This document shows, piece after piece, positions 47,240 to 58,157 of a DNA stretch of 64,000 nucleotides. The stretch covers positions 1 to 64,000 of the forward strand of contig CALYCZ020000068.1 of the NCBI GenBank assembly GCA_944470555.2, in the 5' to 3' direction. This DNA is from Heterobilharzia americana. Taxonomy: Eukaryota; Platyhelminthes; Trematoda; Strigeidida; Schistosomatidae. A program made the position numbers and the translations under genes. Positions within the stretch are counted from its first letter, which is position 1; each line of letters begins with the position of its first letter. The notes beneath the pieces are model-generated. The model saw only the letters and a program-made list of their open reading frames with translations, made no database searches and had not been told where the DNA came from.

Positions 47240-48930
47240 AAATGAGATTTTTAACTGTTACAAAGTTGATGTGTGATTTCTATTCCAACACCTTTTTCTC
47301 ACAGAATTTTGGTGATAGGTAAGTTACAGTCAAATCATTGTACTTAGCAGTACGAGAGTACAGTCTTATGTAGTTTCTTCTTGTTCTCCCTGAGGAGATA
47401 CAAGGAGAGAGCTGTGAATGAAGTTGATGCTCAGTGTCAGTTAAAATTACTTTAGCTAGTTGCATGTGGGAATTCAAATGTCTATCAACTACAGTGTTAA
47501 TCAGTCGAGCCAGAGGCACACCACATTCTACTGATGGCTTTTAAAACCCTACAGAACGTAACAGTTCTTTTTCAAAAGACTAGGGAAGATCATTGGAGAA
47601 CAATATAGAAGAATAATTAAAATACAGGAATTAATAAATTGTAAAAGAAGAGGTTGAGTTAACCCAGACGGCCTAAGTTTCTTTATGTAATAAGTTAAAC
47701 GAGAGATTTTTCTACAAGTCAACAAGATATGAGACGACCAACAAAGATTAGAAGTAAAACTCAACCGAAGGTAGTTAACAGTCAACTTACTTTCTGCAGA
47801 AATGCCATCAATGCAACAGGCGTCATGAGATTTAAGCAGTTCATGTAAGTCTACTCTACGCCTGAAGTTAAAATTAACAGTCTGACATTCGGAAGGGCTT
47901 AACTTGAGACCATTTGAGAGAGACTACTAGCCAACTACAGACAAGAATCCATTTAACTTAAAGAAATCTCAGTGAGTTAACTGGAATAGACACCATCAGG
48001 TCATCAGCATACTTAGTAAAATTAGTTTCAACAGAATAAGGTAAATTGTGCAAAAAGAACGAAAACAGAAAAGGAGAAAGTACAGAACCTTGAGGTACAT
48101 CAGCTTTAGTAAGCAAAGAAGTCGAGCGCTTTCCTTCATATACAGTGTACTGTTTCCTTTCAGAAAAATAAGAATAAGACCACATTGATATGATGATGAG
48201 CAAAATTTACGCTCGAAACGTCATCAAGTAAATAATACTAGATCACTGTGTGTTACAAATCAAATAAACAAATCTAATATGCAAGAATACGCCACTGTAA
48301 GCCATGGCTCAGTATGAGTTGCGGCAAGCTTATTTAACAAGAGTAGTTTAGAAACAGAGTCAAAGGCTGTTGAGTAATCCAAGAAGGCACAACGAACATA
48401 CTTAACACCATTGTCGAGACTAGAAAAAATATTCTGATGCAAGATGGTGGCAGCATCTAAAGCACTTCTTCTGTATTTGTAAGCAAACTGTTTTGAATCT
48501 CTGAAAACCATCGATGAAGGCTCAAGCAGAGGAAGAAGTAATTTCTCCATTGTCTTCAGAAAAGGGGAAGTTATAGATATGGGATCGAAACATAACAACT
48601 GATTCAGAAGATGACTTAGGCAAAGGAACAATTTTGATCTCCTTCCAAGCAGTGGGTATTATGTTTTTAGAAAACAATTCATTAAAGATATCTGTAAGGG
48701 GATGACAAAATATCTGTACGTTTCCTAAATATAGTACTAGAAACACCATCAGGACCTAAGCTTTGGAATGGATTCAAGGATTTTAGACATTTAAATACAT
48801 CAAGTGTATTAAAACCTGGGAAGTAGCTGTCCATTTGACTATGGACACTAGGAAGGGTGAAATCAGCTTGCTGACGCATAAATGACGTGTTTAACGCACA
48901 GACATCTGAACAAGCTTCTTTTGTCATCTT
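47240..48930 (-). pseudogene. Family B CR1/jockey-like reverse transcriptase
   Basis: In - strand order: DVFKCLKSLNPFQSLGPDGV (fingers, KSPGPDGI-like); PISITSPFLKTMEKLL; FLDYSTAFDSV (family D(F/Y)SKAFD, first catalytic Asp kept); YEGKRSTSLLTKADVPQGSV; YADDLMVSIP with YADD intact at 48000-48011; and a tail reading LINTVVDRHLN and RRNYIRLYSRTAKYNDL, stopping at 47280. At least four frame changes break it into pieces, so it is not translatable as one protein, although the visible catalytic motifs are kept. Its endonuclease half probably lies at 51180-52010, separated by a 2.2-kb interruption. Confidence 0.8.
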
Positions 48931-48934
48931 ATAA

Positions 48935-50166
48935 ATAAATAAATAAATGTTTTATTCTCACATTGGTAACTTAACATGAGAGAAGACAGTTTACAGGCAT
49001 CATCACATTGATATAAGTCGAAAAATCTACAAGATTTTACGAGTCCTGAGTGGTACAGACGGAATGTCATCAAACTCCATTAAAAACAACAGAAGATCCT
49101 TCTAGCTATGAAATGAACAAGAAAATATCACTTTTCAGCGTATACAGAGTGTTAAAGTTTAGATAATAATAATTCTTATTCTCATATAAGGGAATTAACA
49201 TGAGGAGTACCAGTTTACAAGTATTATCAAATTGATAATTCTTGAAAGTTTACAAAATATTTGGTATTAAATAATTCACATATGAAGTCATTGGTGTCCA
49301 TAATCTTATCAAAACTTGCTGAAATTCATGAGATGGGCATGGATCTTCATCTCCCATCACACAGACAGGTTCCACTAACAACAACAAAAGTGTGCAATGT
49401 TCCAAGTTTGCGTTATAACCAGCCGACATTGTTAGTCCATTTGCATAGTTTGTTATTGAGTAATATAACCGTCCATTCACTGTAAGGTTCCTCAGTTTTT
49501 AGCTCTGCTAACCAAAAGGACCCATTTATACAATCTGGGGTATAGGTAAAGTATCCAGTTATACAACCCTATGTGTCTAAATCAAAGTGTAGCGTCATAC
49601 TCTTCCCCAAAATCAATAGCCTAGGGCTTGACGACTTTCGACATTCATGCTGACCTTGATAGTTTAACTGGACTCGCTAAGCTGAAGGCACCCGGTCAAG
49701 CATCCTAGCCATTTGGCACGCTGTCGTGTTACGTTGCATTGCTCGTATTCGACTCTCTAGCCAGTTAGTTGGAACGCATGGGTGTTTTGGCTTAACCATC
49801 CAAATATACTATTCCATCCGACTACGCTATCGTGTTCTTCCTTGGTCTCGTATTCGTGGGTATATAACAAGTTCGAATAATTAGTGATTGGTCTTTGAGT
49901 CTGTCAAGTTCGCACCAGGACAAATCCTAAAAAGCATTTCCTGGTAACCATGTTATGTTGAAAGATAATATAGATTAATTCCACCAAGGATATTTGTTGT
50001 ATTGAATGGAAGTAGATGTTGAAACGGTTAATCGTCTAAATGGCATTAGTTGCACATAGATTTCAGGCATCGGTACGAAAGATCTTTCGTATTAGCGTGA
50101 GCAGCATAATTCCAGAAGTGTATTTGATGCATAGTAACTTTCGTATGAAAAGATCACTTGATACAG
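48935..50166 (-). repeat. Family A LINE 3'-UTR unit, copy 2 (interrupted by LTR)
   Basis: Reverse complement of the unit at 6176-7060, with the same two end points. It ends on - in an ATTTATTTATTTATAAG tail at 48930-48950. Without the LTR at 49588-49930 and its target duplication it would be about 885 bp, like copy 1. Confidence 0.78.
49588..49930 (+). repeat. Solo gypsy LTR (343 bp) with AAAG target duplication
   Basis: The LTR runs from TGTAGCGTCATACTC to GGACAAATCCTAA. AAAG is found at 49584-49587 and again at 49931-49934, while the empty copy (reverse complement near 6395-6410) has a single AAAG between the same flanks. This defines both ends of the LTR and a 4-bp duplication. It is the same subtype as the arm LTRs. 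Confidence 0.93.
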
Positions 50167-51179
50167 AGTACTAGAAAACATGTAGTGTGGAGCTACTGGA
50201 GGTAAGCAGCGTTCCGAGCCAGTATGTAAACTGGTCGCTGGTTTAATCATTTGTTCAGAATATTTGTGCTACTATAACTGCTGTGAAAGTTTAGACAGTT
50301 CATCGCTTGAAGAATCCTGACCAGTAGGTGAGTTAATCGTGAAGATGGTCCAGAAACGGCTAAAAATTGGCACCAGTCCAATAATTCTTGGCTTCATAGA
50401 GCAGGTATTATTTCCACTAAGTAGTAATTAATGTTCAGCAACAAATGTCGTCATGCAGCTGTTGCTGGAAATGGGAAAGGAAAGAAGGGGCGTGAGCAGA
50501 TACGGAAAAGGGAATTACTATGCTATCCAGTTTGGAGAAAACAGAAATCCCTATTCTTTTAGACCTATTCGAACTTTATGTATATTTTCATGTATGCATG
50601 TGGAGTCAGCTACATAGTGTTGTGTTTTTGAACGCCAATAGTTATCTATTCCGAAAGAATATAATACGCGCGCTTAGCTGACAGCTAACTTAGTACACAC
50701 GAGCCACTAACTGCAACCCCGGGACGAATAGAGAGAAGACCGAAGATGGATGATGGGAGAGTTTATTACTCCGAGAATATAATATCAATCCCGAAACTTG
50801 TGAATAAGTACATACATGAAGAATGACCTTGTCCTCAATTTGAGGCACACGCGTAGTAAGAGTGAGACTAACCACTCGGTGATTTACATTACAATGGGGG
50901 CAGAAAATAGACTACTAGTCATACCGTAAAAAATGGTGTGGGAATGACACCTTAAAATGTTGAGATCAATAACAATGTTTTATACAAAACTTACGCATCA
51001 CAACACAGTTTTTCCATTATAAGTTCCTTAAAATTTTCTATATTTGGGGTATATCGCAGTTGCTTTTAGAGGCAATCAGCATACATTAAGTTCATAATAC
51101 GGAGGGGAACCAGCACTCACACCCTTGCATGCAAATCGTCAACCCATCAGTATAGGAGGAACTCGAGGACTTTAATAAC
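50167..51179. other. Unassigned, between the two halves of family B
   Basis: No motif recognised; the ends do not show obvious terminal repeats. Confidence 0.3.
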
Positions 51180-52010
51180 TGATTCATAAATTTAGAGGTT
51201 CGAGTACGTTCACAGTGGATGCAGTGGCTCGACCATGTTGTCTACCAGTAAGCTCATTAAATAATTCCCTTATAATGGGATAGTTCTTACACAATAGAAA
51301 CTTTGGTTGCAAACAGTATTCAGGCGTTGTATTTCAGACTTAATTGGGCAGTTAAAGCTTTTAACGCCAGTGTGATCTCTCCTTTTGTACAGCCTTCCCT
51401 TTTCCCTCTGAAGCCTCTTGGGATGAGAGGAGGAAAGTCCGTCAGATCTCATGAACTGTTTCAGCAGGGCAGTAAATATCGAGACAGAATCTGAAATAGT
51501 TTGTGATATTGATGATACTGTCTAAGACTTCATCAGCAAATATATCCCAGTCTATCTATAAACTTGCTTCACAAACATAATATATTCTCTTGTGAATAGC
51601 ATCTGTACTGGACTTTTTGGAAAGGTATCCGAAAGCCTTTTTGTGTAATTTGCCGTACACCTTGGGCAAACGACGTACAATACAGTGGAGTCCGTTTACG
51701 GGCTTCATATATGGCAGATTCACTTGTAAATACTAAGTCTAGGGTACTGTCAAGACCAGTGGAAAAGTTAACCATATTTTCATGATCCGATGATACTAGA
51801 AAACTGCAGTCACGTGAGTTAAAATCTCCACTATAGACAAGGAGCCAACCAGAATTGGAGCAGCAGATTCAGAGAATTCATCACCAAAATTTGACAAATC
51901 TGAGATACTGCAGTCAGGTGTGACATAAATGTTAATTAAGTATATATGGACCGATAACATTGTCTCATTGGGGTGGTCTACTTGACAGATGAACTTGAAG
52001 GCTACTGTTA
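51180..52010 (-). pseudogene. Family B endonuclease C-terminal half and linker
   Basis: On -, reading VTPDCSISDLSNFGDEFSES, then a GDFN-like position and SSDHENMVNF, then STLDLVFTS, and finally YPIIRELFNELTGRQ. These fit the distal APE endonuclease (Y.PPD, GDFN, LDL.F.) and the short linker (LNSLTGR) that leads to RT in CR1/jockey-like LINEs. Order and strand agree with the RT half at 47240-48930. Stops and frameshifts are frequent. Confidence 0.6.
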
Positions 52011-54578
52011 GGTCGCCTCTTTTCCTTCGATAAGGGGAACATATCCAGTTGTCTGAGCTGTTGTGTACAAGCTCTGCCTTCCACGCTCATAACTGACCTT
52101 GTCGCCGTTCTCTGCAACTCCTTTAGAACATTTACGTCTCTTTCGTAGAGGGCATGGCACCCTTGTCGAGCACCTCAAAGTGTGGTCCAGCATAAACTGT
52201 AAAAACTATGAGCTATAATTCAGGAGTTAGGGCTCCTAGCTGCCCTCTTAGAAAGTATGGTGGGGTTTGCCTTTACCGCCATTCCCTTACAATTGGCACT
52301 GAAACCTAACATTTCAGAGGAACTTAGTCCCACATCCTCCTCCGTAGATACCCTAGTGATTGCACACTAGTTGACGGCGTAACTGGTTCCTATCGCTTCT
52401 GGTGTGCGAATATACGTCACCTCTAACGATTCTCACCAATTCGTTGACGGTCAAATCACAAATGGTAATGCCATGTAAAATGGTGCTACTGGCACCTAGA
52501 TCCAAGAGAGACTAAAATGGCAAGGACAAAAGTATACAATGCCGAAAACTAAGCGCATAAGTCAAAATCTAATAAAATAACTGACCTAGAGTAGACAGTA
52601 AGCGGAATGTGATACGATTTCCAACTGTGTAGCAACCTTAATGTAACCTCCATTTATTCGTAGCCTAACTGATCTCTCTACTTAACACCTACTCATTCTG
52701 AACTATGAAAAATAAATCTTTTACTCCTCACTCTAGGGAAATAAATTTAGCCTATCACAACTAGGGCCCATATTTCAAACTTTTGTTTCACTCTAGGCAT
52801 ATCTTGTAGACCAAGTACCCACCTACCTCCACTCTACAATACTAAAGCGAACGTGCAGTGGTCATAGGCTTCTGCAAGAAACATTACGATTAGCAAAAGG
52901 GAAAGAGGTTTCTTCCAAAGAAACTTTATGACAGTATATGTTACAAGAGTATTGGCGACAGGTCGTGAGATATATCACAATATAAAAACAGCTTGACAAC
53001 ACGAGATGGCGGATCTGATGGTGGTAACTTATAAAAACCGCCATTGTCTGTGAGAAGACCAAGAGTGGTTGAGGCCTTTGGATGCGCGAAGACAGAGCAC
53101 AACAAAGAATATCAACGACACCGAGTACCTGATGACCACTGCAACAATCTCTAACCTCCTCCATGCCAGCCGTATTACTTCGGTTAGCAATGAGAGTAGA
53201 GGTACATGTCAAGCAGCGACAGACTAGGATAATGCAGAAATGCTTAACACGAGATGGCAGAGACTTATGGAAACTACCAATATCTGAGGTCATTCGACCT
53301 AATATATGCCCTTTACTCTTCCTTCCCTTAAGATTAGAGTAACTATCTTCCCCTAAACCTGTATATGCATATCAAAGCTCTTACTGGTACACAAATCCAA
53401 AACAAAGTCACCATCTTTAAGCATTTATTAAATAGCTTAAACTAGGACGTGGGCGATGTGCTACATGAAACCTCAAAGGTATTCTGCAAGTATATTATTA
53501 GATTATATAGCTCCTTATTCCTTCAGATACTCTAGTTGACAATATTACTTACTCAAATTCTAAGACAACTAACTTCAATTCACATGCCTTTATGCTTCTT
53601 TTTCTCACCTAATATGATCATGATGGTGGATCATAACAACACATTGAGCACCGAGATACACTTAGAACCTCTATTCAACACGTGAGAACTATAGATGCAA
53701 GATCACCAGGAGCTGGACAATCCATCCCAGGCCAAAAATCCCCCTAAATCCATGGCTCTAGTTGGGAGAGTAACTAGAAATGTTGGTACTCAATACCTTT
53801 TGCGTTCAAACATGCAAGTTCTTTCGGCCTCGACAACCACTCACTTGGGAACGAAGATAACAGTGTTACTATAAGCTATCACCAAATCGAATTGGCTGGC
53901 TTCTGTTTTCAAGCGATCTTGAGCCACATAAGTCAAGCGGGTTTCTCATATTTAATCATGCTCAGGTAGTTGCTGTATGGAATTGGCTGAAGTGTATCTA
54001 ATATACTCCAAATAATGGAATATTTCGTTGTAAGAGGTTTCTTTTATCAACAACTACCTTTTGGACGAAAGTGGTTAATGTATTTTATTTTTTAGGAAGT
54101 ATATATCAAGATACGTAACAATGACTCTGATCCCGTAAGTTTCTAACTTTCATTGAGCACCAATGGGTTTTGTAACATTATTGTGCACTGACCTCGTATG
54201 ACGCGTCGACCTTGAGGTATTATTGAGTGATTTGAAAGTGAAGCCTCTTATATTCTCCACAGTAACATGATAACAGCGACTGGATAGAATCGCATCCCTG
54301 GCTTTATTTATTCAAGTGACTGTGTTAACAACATTATGGACCTAAACAAATTATACACTCTGCATGACACCATGCAGTGCCAGACCCAAATTTCTCTCCG
54401 CCGTCCATATAAATATCCAAATCTAGATTCACTTGTCATCTGTAGACTTTACAAACTTGTTGAATACTGATATATCTTCAGATTCATTAGTCCTCAACAT
54501 TCGATATGCAGTATACTTTTATAGATTACATGACTCAGTATTGTCAGGTTACATCTCATACTGAGAGATTATATTTTT
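52011..54578. other. Unassigned
   Basis: A 143-codon frame at 52862-53293 (-) lies in DNA with an internal near-repeat: AACACGAGATGGC occurs at about 52998 and 53248. It has no recognisable domain. The rest is AT-rich without features. Confidence 0.3.
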
Positions 54579-54823
54579 TTAGGAACTATCCACGTACGAA
54601 CTTGACAGACGCAGAGGCCAATCACTAATTATTCGAACTTGTTATACACCCACAAATACGAGGCCAAGAAAGAACACAATAGCGTGGTCGGGTGGGATAG
54701 TATATTTGCGAGGTGGTGCCAAGATACCGATACTTTCCAAATAACTGATGAGAGGGTCGATTACGAGCAACGCAACGTAACACGACATCGTGCCAAGCGG
54801 CGAGGGTGCTTGACTGTGGTGCC
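54579..54823 (-). repeat. 3' two-thirds of a gypsy LTR
   Basis: The complement of TTCCTAA at 54579-54585 is the LTR 3' end. Similarity to the LTR continues to about 54823 and then stops. It shares subtype features with the gypsy copy 1 LTR (CACCACCTCGCAAATATACTA against CACGACCTCTCGAATATAATA), not with the solo LTRs. It is the complement to the LTR 5' piece at 57728-57829. Confidence 0.8.
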
Positions 54824-57727
54824 AGTTGCCGGACGTAATTGTAACCTCCAAAATGTAAGTTCCTATTTCGCGCGAGTGAGATAAAGCCTTAGTTGTCGTT
54901 TTCTGATTGGTCAGTGCTTAAGCAGCATTTTCTAACTTTGGAAACATCGAGGATTGGTTCTTGCTCTGAACAGATGCGTTTTTGTAACAATCGGCATTTG
55001 TAAAGCAATATTAAAATATCCCTCAGAACGAACGTTAAACCAGTAGCTTTGGTAGCTGAATTCAGACAACTTGTTATAAACAGAAACTTACAAATATGCC
55101 CGGATTGTGAAGCTTGCATTAAGCATTTTGAAAGTATAATTTGTTGAATTAGTGGAGTCATCATTAAATGCCAAAGGAAACTAACAATCCGTATAGGACT
55201 TGTGATTGTCGCCTAAATAGGGACGAGAACAATCATGTAGACCCGGCATATAAGTACCGGTTTGCTGTTTTTCGTTGGCATGTTGGTCGGTGCAGAGAGA
55301 CAGAAGGCAGTAAGCAGCGAAAATCACAGTAAGTGCTGTAATAGAAGCCATAACATATGCATTACAGATCTAAGTTCTTGGGTCGCCCGTTCACCTTCCG
55401 AATGAAACTGAATTTTGTGCGTTATGAAGTTGTTGAACCTGTTAACACTATACAACCACGACTTGTCGTCAGAGCTACTGATGCCTATGGAACCATACTG
55501 TTCCATTGTCATATGTGCCTTTCATGTTATATGCTCGTTTAATAATAAGGTAATTTGTATACCAAGAGCAGAACCTTGCAGTTTCGTAATCAGAAAAGTA
55601 AACTTATGTTCCGGGAAATGGTGTAAACTCGTGACCCTGACAGGATTCGTCACTGATATATAATAATTCCTTAGATCTAATGAATTGAATCTAGCTATGA
55701 GAACAGAACATCCGGCAGCATTTGCCTACATGGAAGTAAATCTGTGGGCCAGTCGCTATATGTGGGCTTCATGCCTCATGCAGGATATTGTTACCCCAGG
55801 TAACAAAACGAACAACAGAGTTGAGTGCTGCCATACGCACTTGAAGAAACATTTGTGTAAATGTTTTCCTCTGCAGTTAAGCATTCGCGAAATTTGGAAG
55901 TTTTCCATGGAACTATATCGCAGGAAGGCCAATGAGGGAAATCGCAGTTTGCATTACTACATGCATTTTCATGTAAGTCCTTTAATTATAGACGGGCTAC
56001 ATAACCTCTGATATGCCACGTTCTCTGACAAACTACGCAGTATATTATGTGTACAAAAGTATCCTGGAGCATAGAGATATGCAGGTAGTTGAATTCACAG
56101 AGGCGTACATGGTCTTTCAAGAAGGGCAGAAGTACTGCGTAGTTGACTGTAAATGCTCCTGCTACACCAGCACTATGATGCTCATGCCCTACCGTCATTT
56201 GATTCATGTGCTATAACCACATGCATATTGAACGTAAGCAGGTTACTATGGACATTGGAGAACTGAGAATGCTCACTTCTGCAATGATGTATGAAATGCA
56301 GTTACTGGCCCAGTCAAACCCGGAAAGAGCACGCGGACTGCTGCTAGATACTTTCACTTGAGCTCATGAGGAGCGCCACTTACAGCATTAATCTTCAGAA
56401 ACCTCACAGACTGTTGAGTACCTATTAACTACCTGTGTATATATTGTTCCACTCCTTAGATAAAATTTCCACGTATTCCTTCTTCGTTGTTTACTGAAGC
56501 GGAAAGTAGAATGGGTTATAGTGATGGCAGTTGAAATGGGAAGATTTGTGTTACTATATCATGACCAATGGGTATAGGCATTCAACTCACAACCAGTGCG
56601 TTGTAATTCCCAGGCACGTCAACGAAAGCCTGATCAGTCAAGTGGCTAAGCTAACCATCACACAGAAAGTTTGGTTTGCTAACTATGTGACCACTTCAGA
56701 GGTCGTCACCTAGTGAAAACTACCTACCACATGGAAGACATTAGCGTTTGTCTTGCTTGTGCGGCATCTGTCCTTATGCACTATAGTATTTCCCTATGCA
56801 GCCTGATAACAATTAAAGGAGCGCTAGCAGGTTCCCTAGAAATTCATTTTCATAAAAGCAACATTCTTTACAAATACACGCATGAAAAAATATATGTATA
56901 TACACATATAAATAAACATAGGGCTGAAGTTAGGCCCAAACGTCTATTGCTATGCATACTGATCCTCGAAAACAGGCTTCATTTCCTTGCGCTGTATCAA
57001 AACCCACGACTACCTATTTAATTCATTGTATAGGATGTATTTTTACTTGTGTAATCCCGGAGTAGTCCATTGTTGGCCAGGATACCTTCAATACCTATTC
57101 AATTATTAATACAAAGGATTTATAAAGGCAATATTATTTTTATTTTGAATAAAGAGTTGTACGAAAACATGCCATCTTTACAGGCAATATCTGAACGTTA
57201 GTGTTTTCAGTGACAAAATCCTGAAATAAACCGTCACACCATATACAGTTCTCTAGAGTTATTATTATTAGTAGAGTAGGCAACTGTCTGTTTGCTAGTT
57301 CTCAAGTATTATTCGTAATCATTTTTTAAGTTACATTTGCAACCACTGACAGTTCTTCAAAAACTATCAGCATAATAACGGCAATTTCACTTGCCATCAA
57401 AATGTTGAGGTCAGCAAAAAACTTCTCACACGTTATTGTTAATACATACTTACCTCAAGAAGGATAACACAAAATACAGCAAAATTATTATTTATATTAC
57501 CACTGGTACAGAAAACACCCGCGAGTAAAGAAGGAATAAAATCAAAAAGTGAATTTAAAGTGATGTGAAGCGTGAAGTTCCAGTACTTATGAGCAATTAA
57601 ATATTGGAAAGCTATCCATACATAAACTAAATACCTGTCTTACTAGACACACCCGAAATTCCATCCTTAAAGATATAACACTAAAGTAAAAAACACCTGC
57701 GAACTACAGCCAGCCTCTAGACCAACT
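54824..57727. mobile_element. 2.9-kb segment apparently inserted in an LTR; carries MULE debris
   Basis: The flanks are the two parts of one LTR, in the same orientation and in the right order. Inside are a MULE/SWIM transposase fragment (55357-56216) and unassigned AT-rich DNA (56220-57727). I could not find clear terminal inverted repeats or an exact target duplication by eye. Confidence 0.5.
55357..56216 (+). pseudogene. MULE-type transposase C-terminus with SWIM zinc finger
   Basis: VIVICAFHV (55502-55528) is the C.FH motif after the MULE catalytic core. After a frameshift, 55685-56011 reads WASRYMWAS and KTNNRVECCHTHLKKHL, the W...F..TNNR.ES.H..LK block. In the next frame, 56013-56216, CKCSCYTST followed by LMPYRHLIHV is a SWIM zinc finger (C.C...P C.H) whose third Cys is Tyr. 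This domain order occurs in MULE transposases and in ZSWIM proteins derived from them. The DDE core itself is not recognised upstream, and two frameshifts are needed, so it is a dead fragment. MULE fragment is preferred over a ZSWIM host gene for that reason. Confidence 0.62.
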
Positions 57728-57829
57728 GCATTCAGCTTAGCGAGTCCAGTTAAACTCTGAAGGTGGGCATCAATGTTGAATCGTGTCAAACCCTAGGCTA
57801 TCGATTCTGGAGAAGTGTGTCACTCTACA
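57728..57829 (-). repeat. 5' third of the 3' LTR of gypsy copy 2
   Basis: TGTAG starts at 57829 on -, directly after a polypurine tract equal to that in copy 1. The LTR breaks off at 57728 in GCTGAATGC, and the missing part is probably 54579-54823. Confidence 0.82.
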
Positions 57830-58157
57830 GATCACTCCTCCCTAGCTGGTTCATGAGGACCCTAAGACAATACCAGCCGGGAGTAAAAACCCAGGGGTTT
57901 CCCCACTGGTAGAACTCTTCCGACGGGCTCTCTTCGAGAATCGACCCTCGGTCGTCTGGAATAATTCTATGGTATCGTGGCGAATAAAAGATACAATAAA
58001 TCGGATTGTGCATTGATCGCGATCCTCAATGTCCTTTGACATTCCGTTCAGTGCTCATTGCACCTGGAACATAAATAAACGTCTTTAACACCACGAAAAC
58101 GTCCCGTAAAAATGGGAAACATTTATATACAAATATATCGAGAATAGACTTTATGCT

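Noticed and set aside
55357..56216. A host ZSWIM-family gene
   Set aside because: Two frameshifts without splice sites at the breaks, a lost SWIM Cys and no upstream catalytic or N-terminal part favour a dead transposase.
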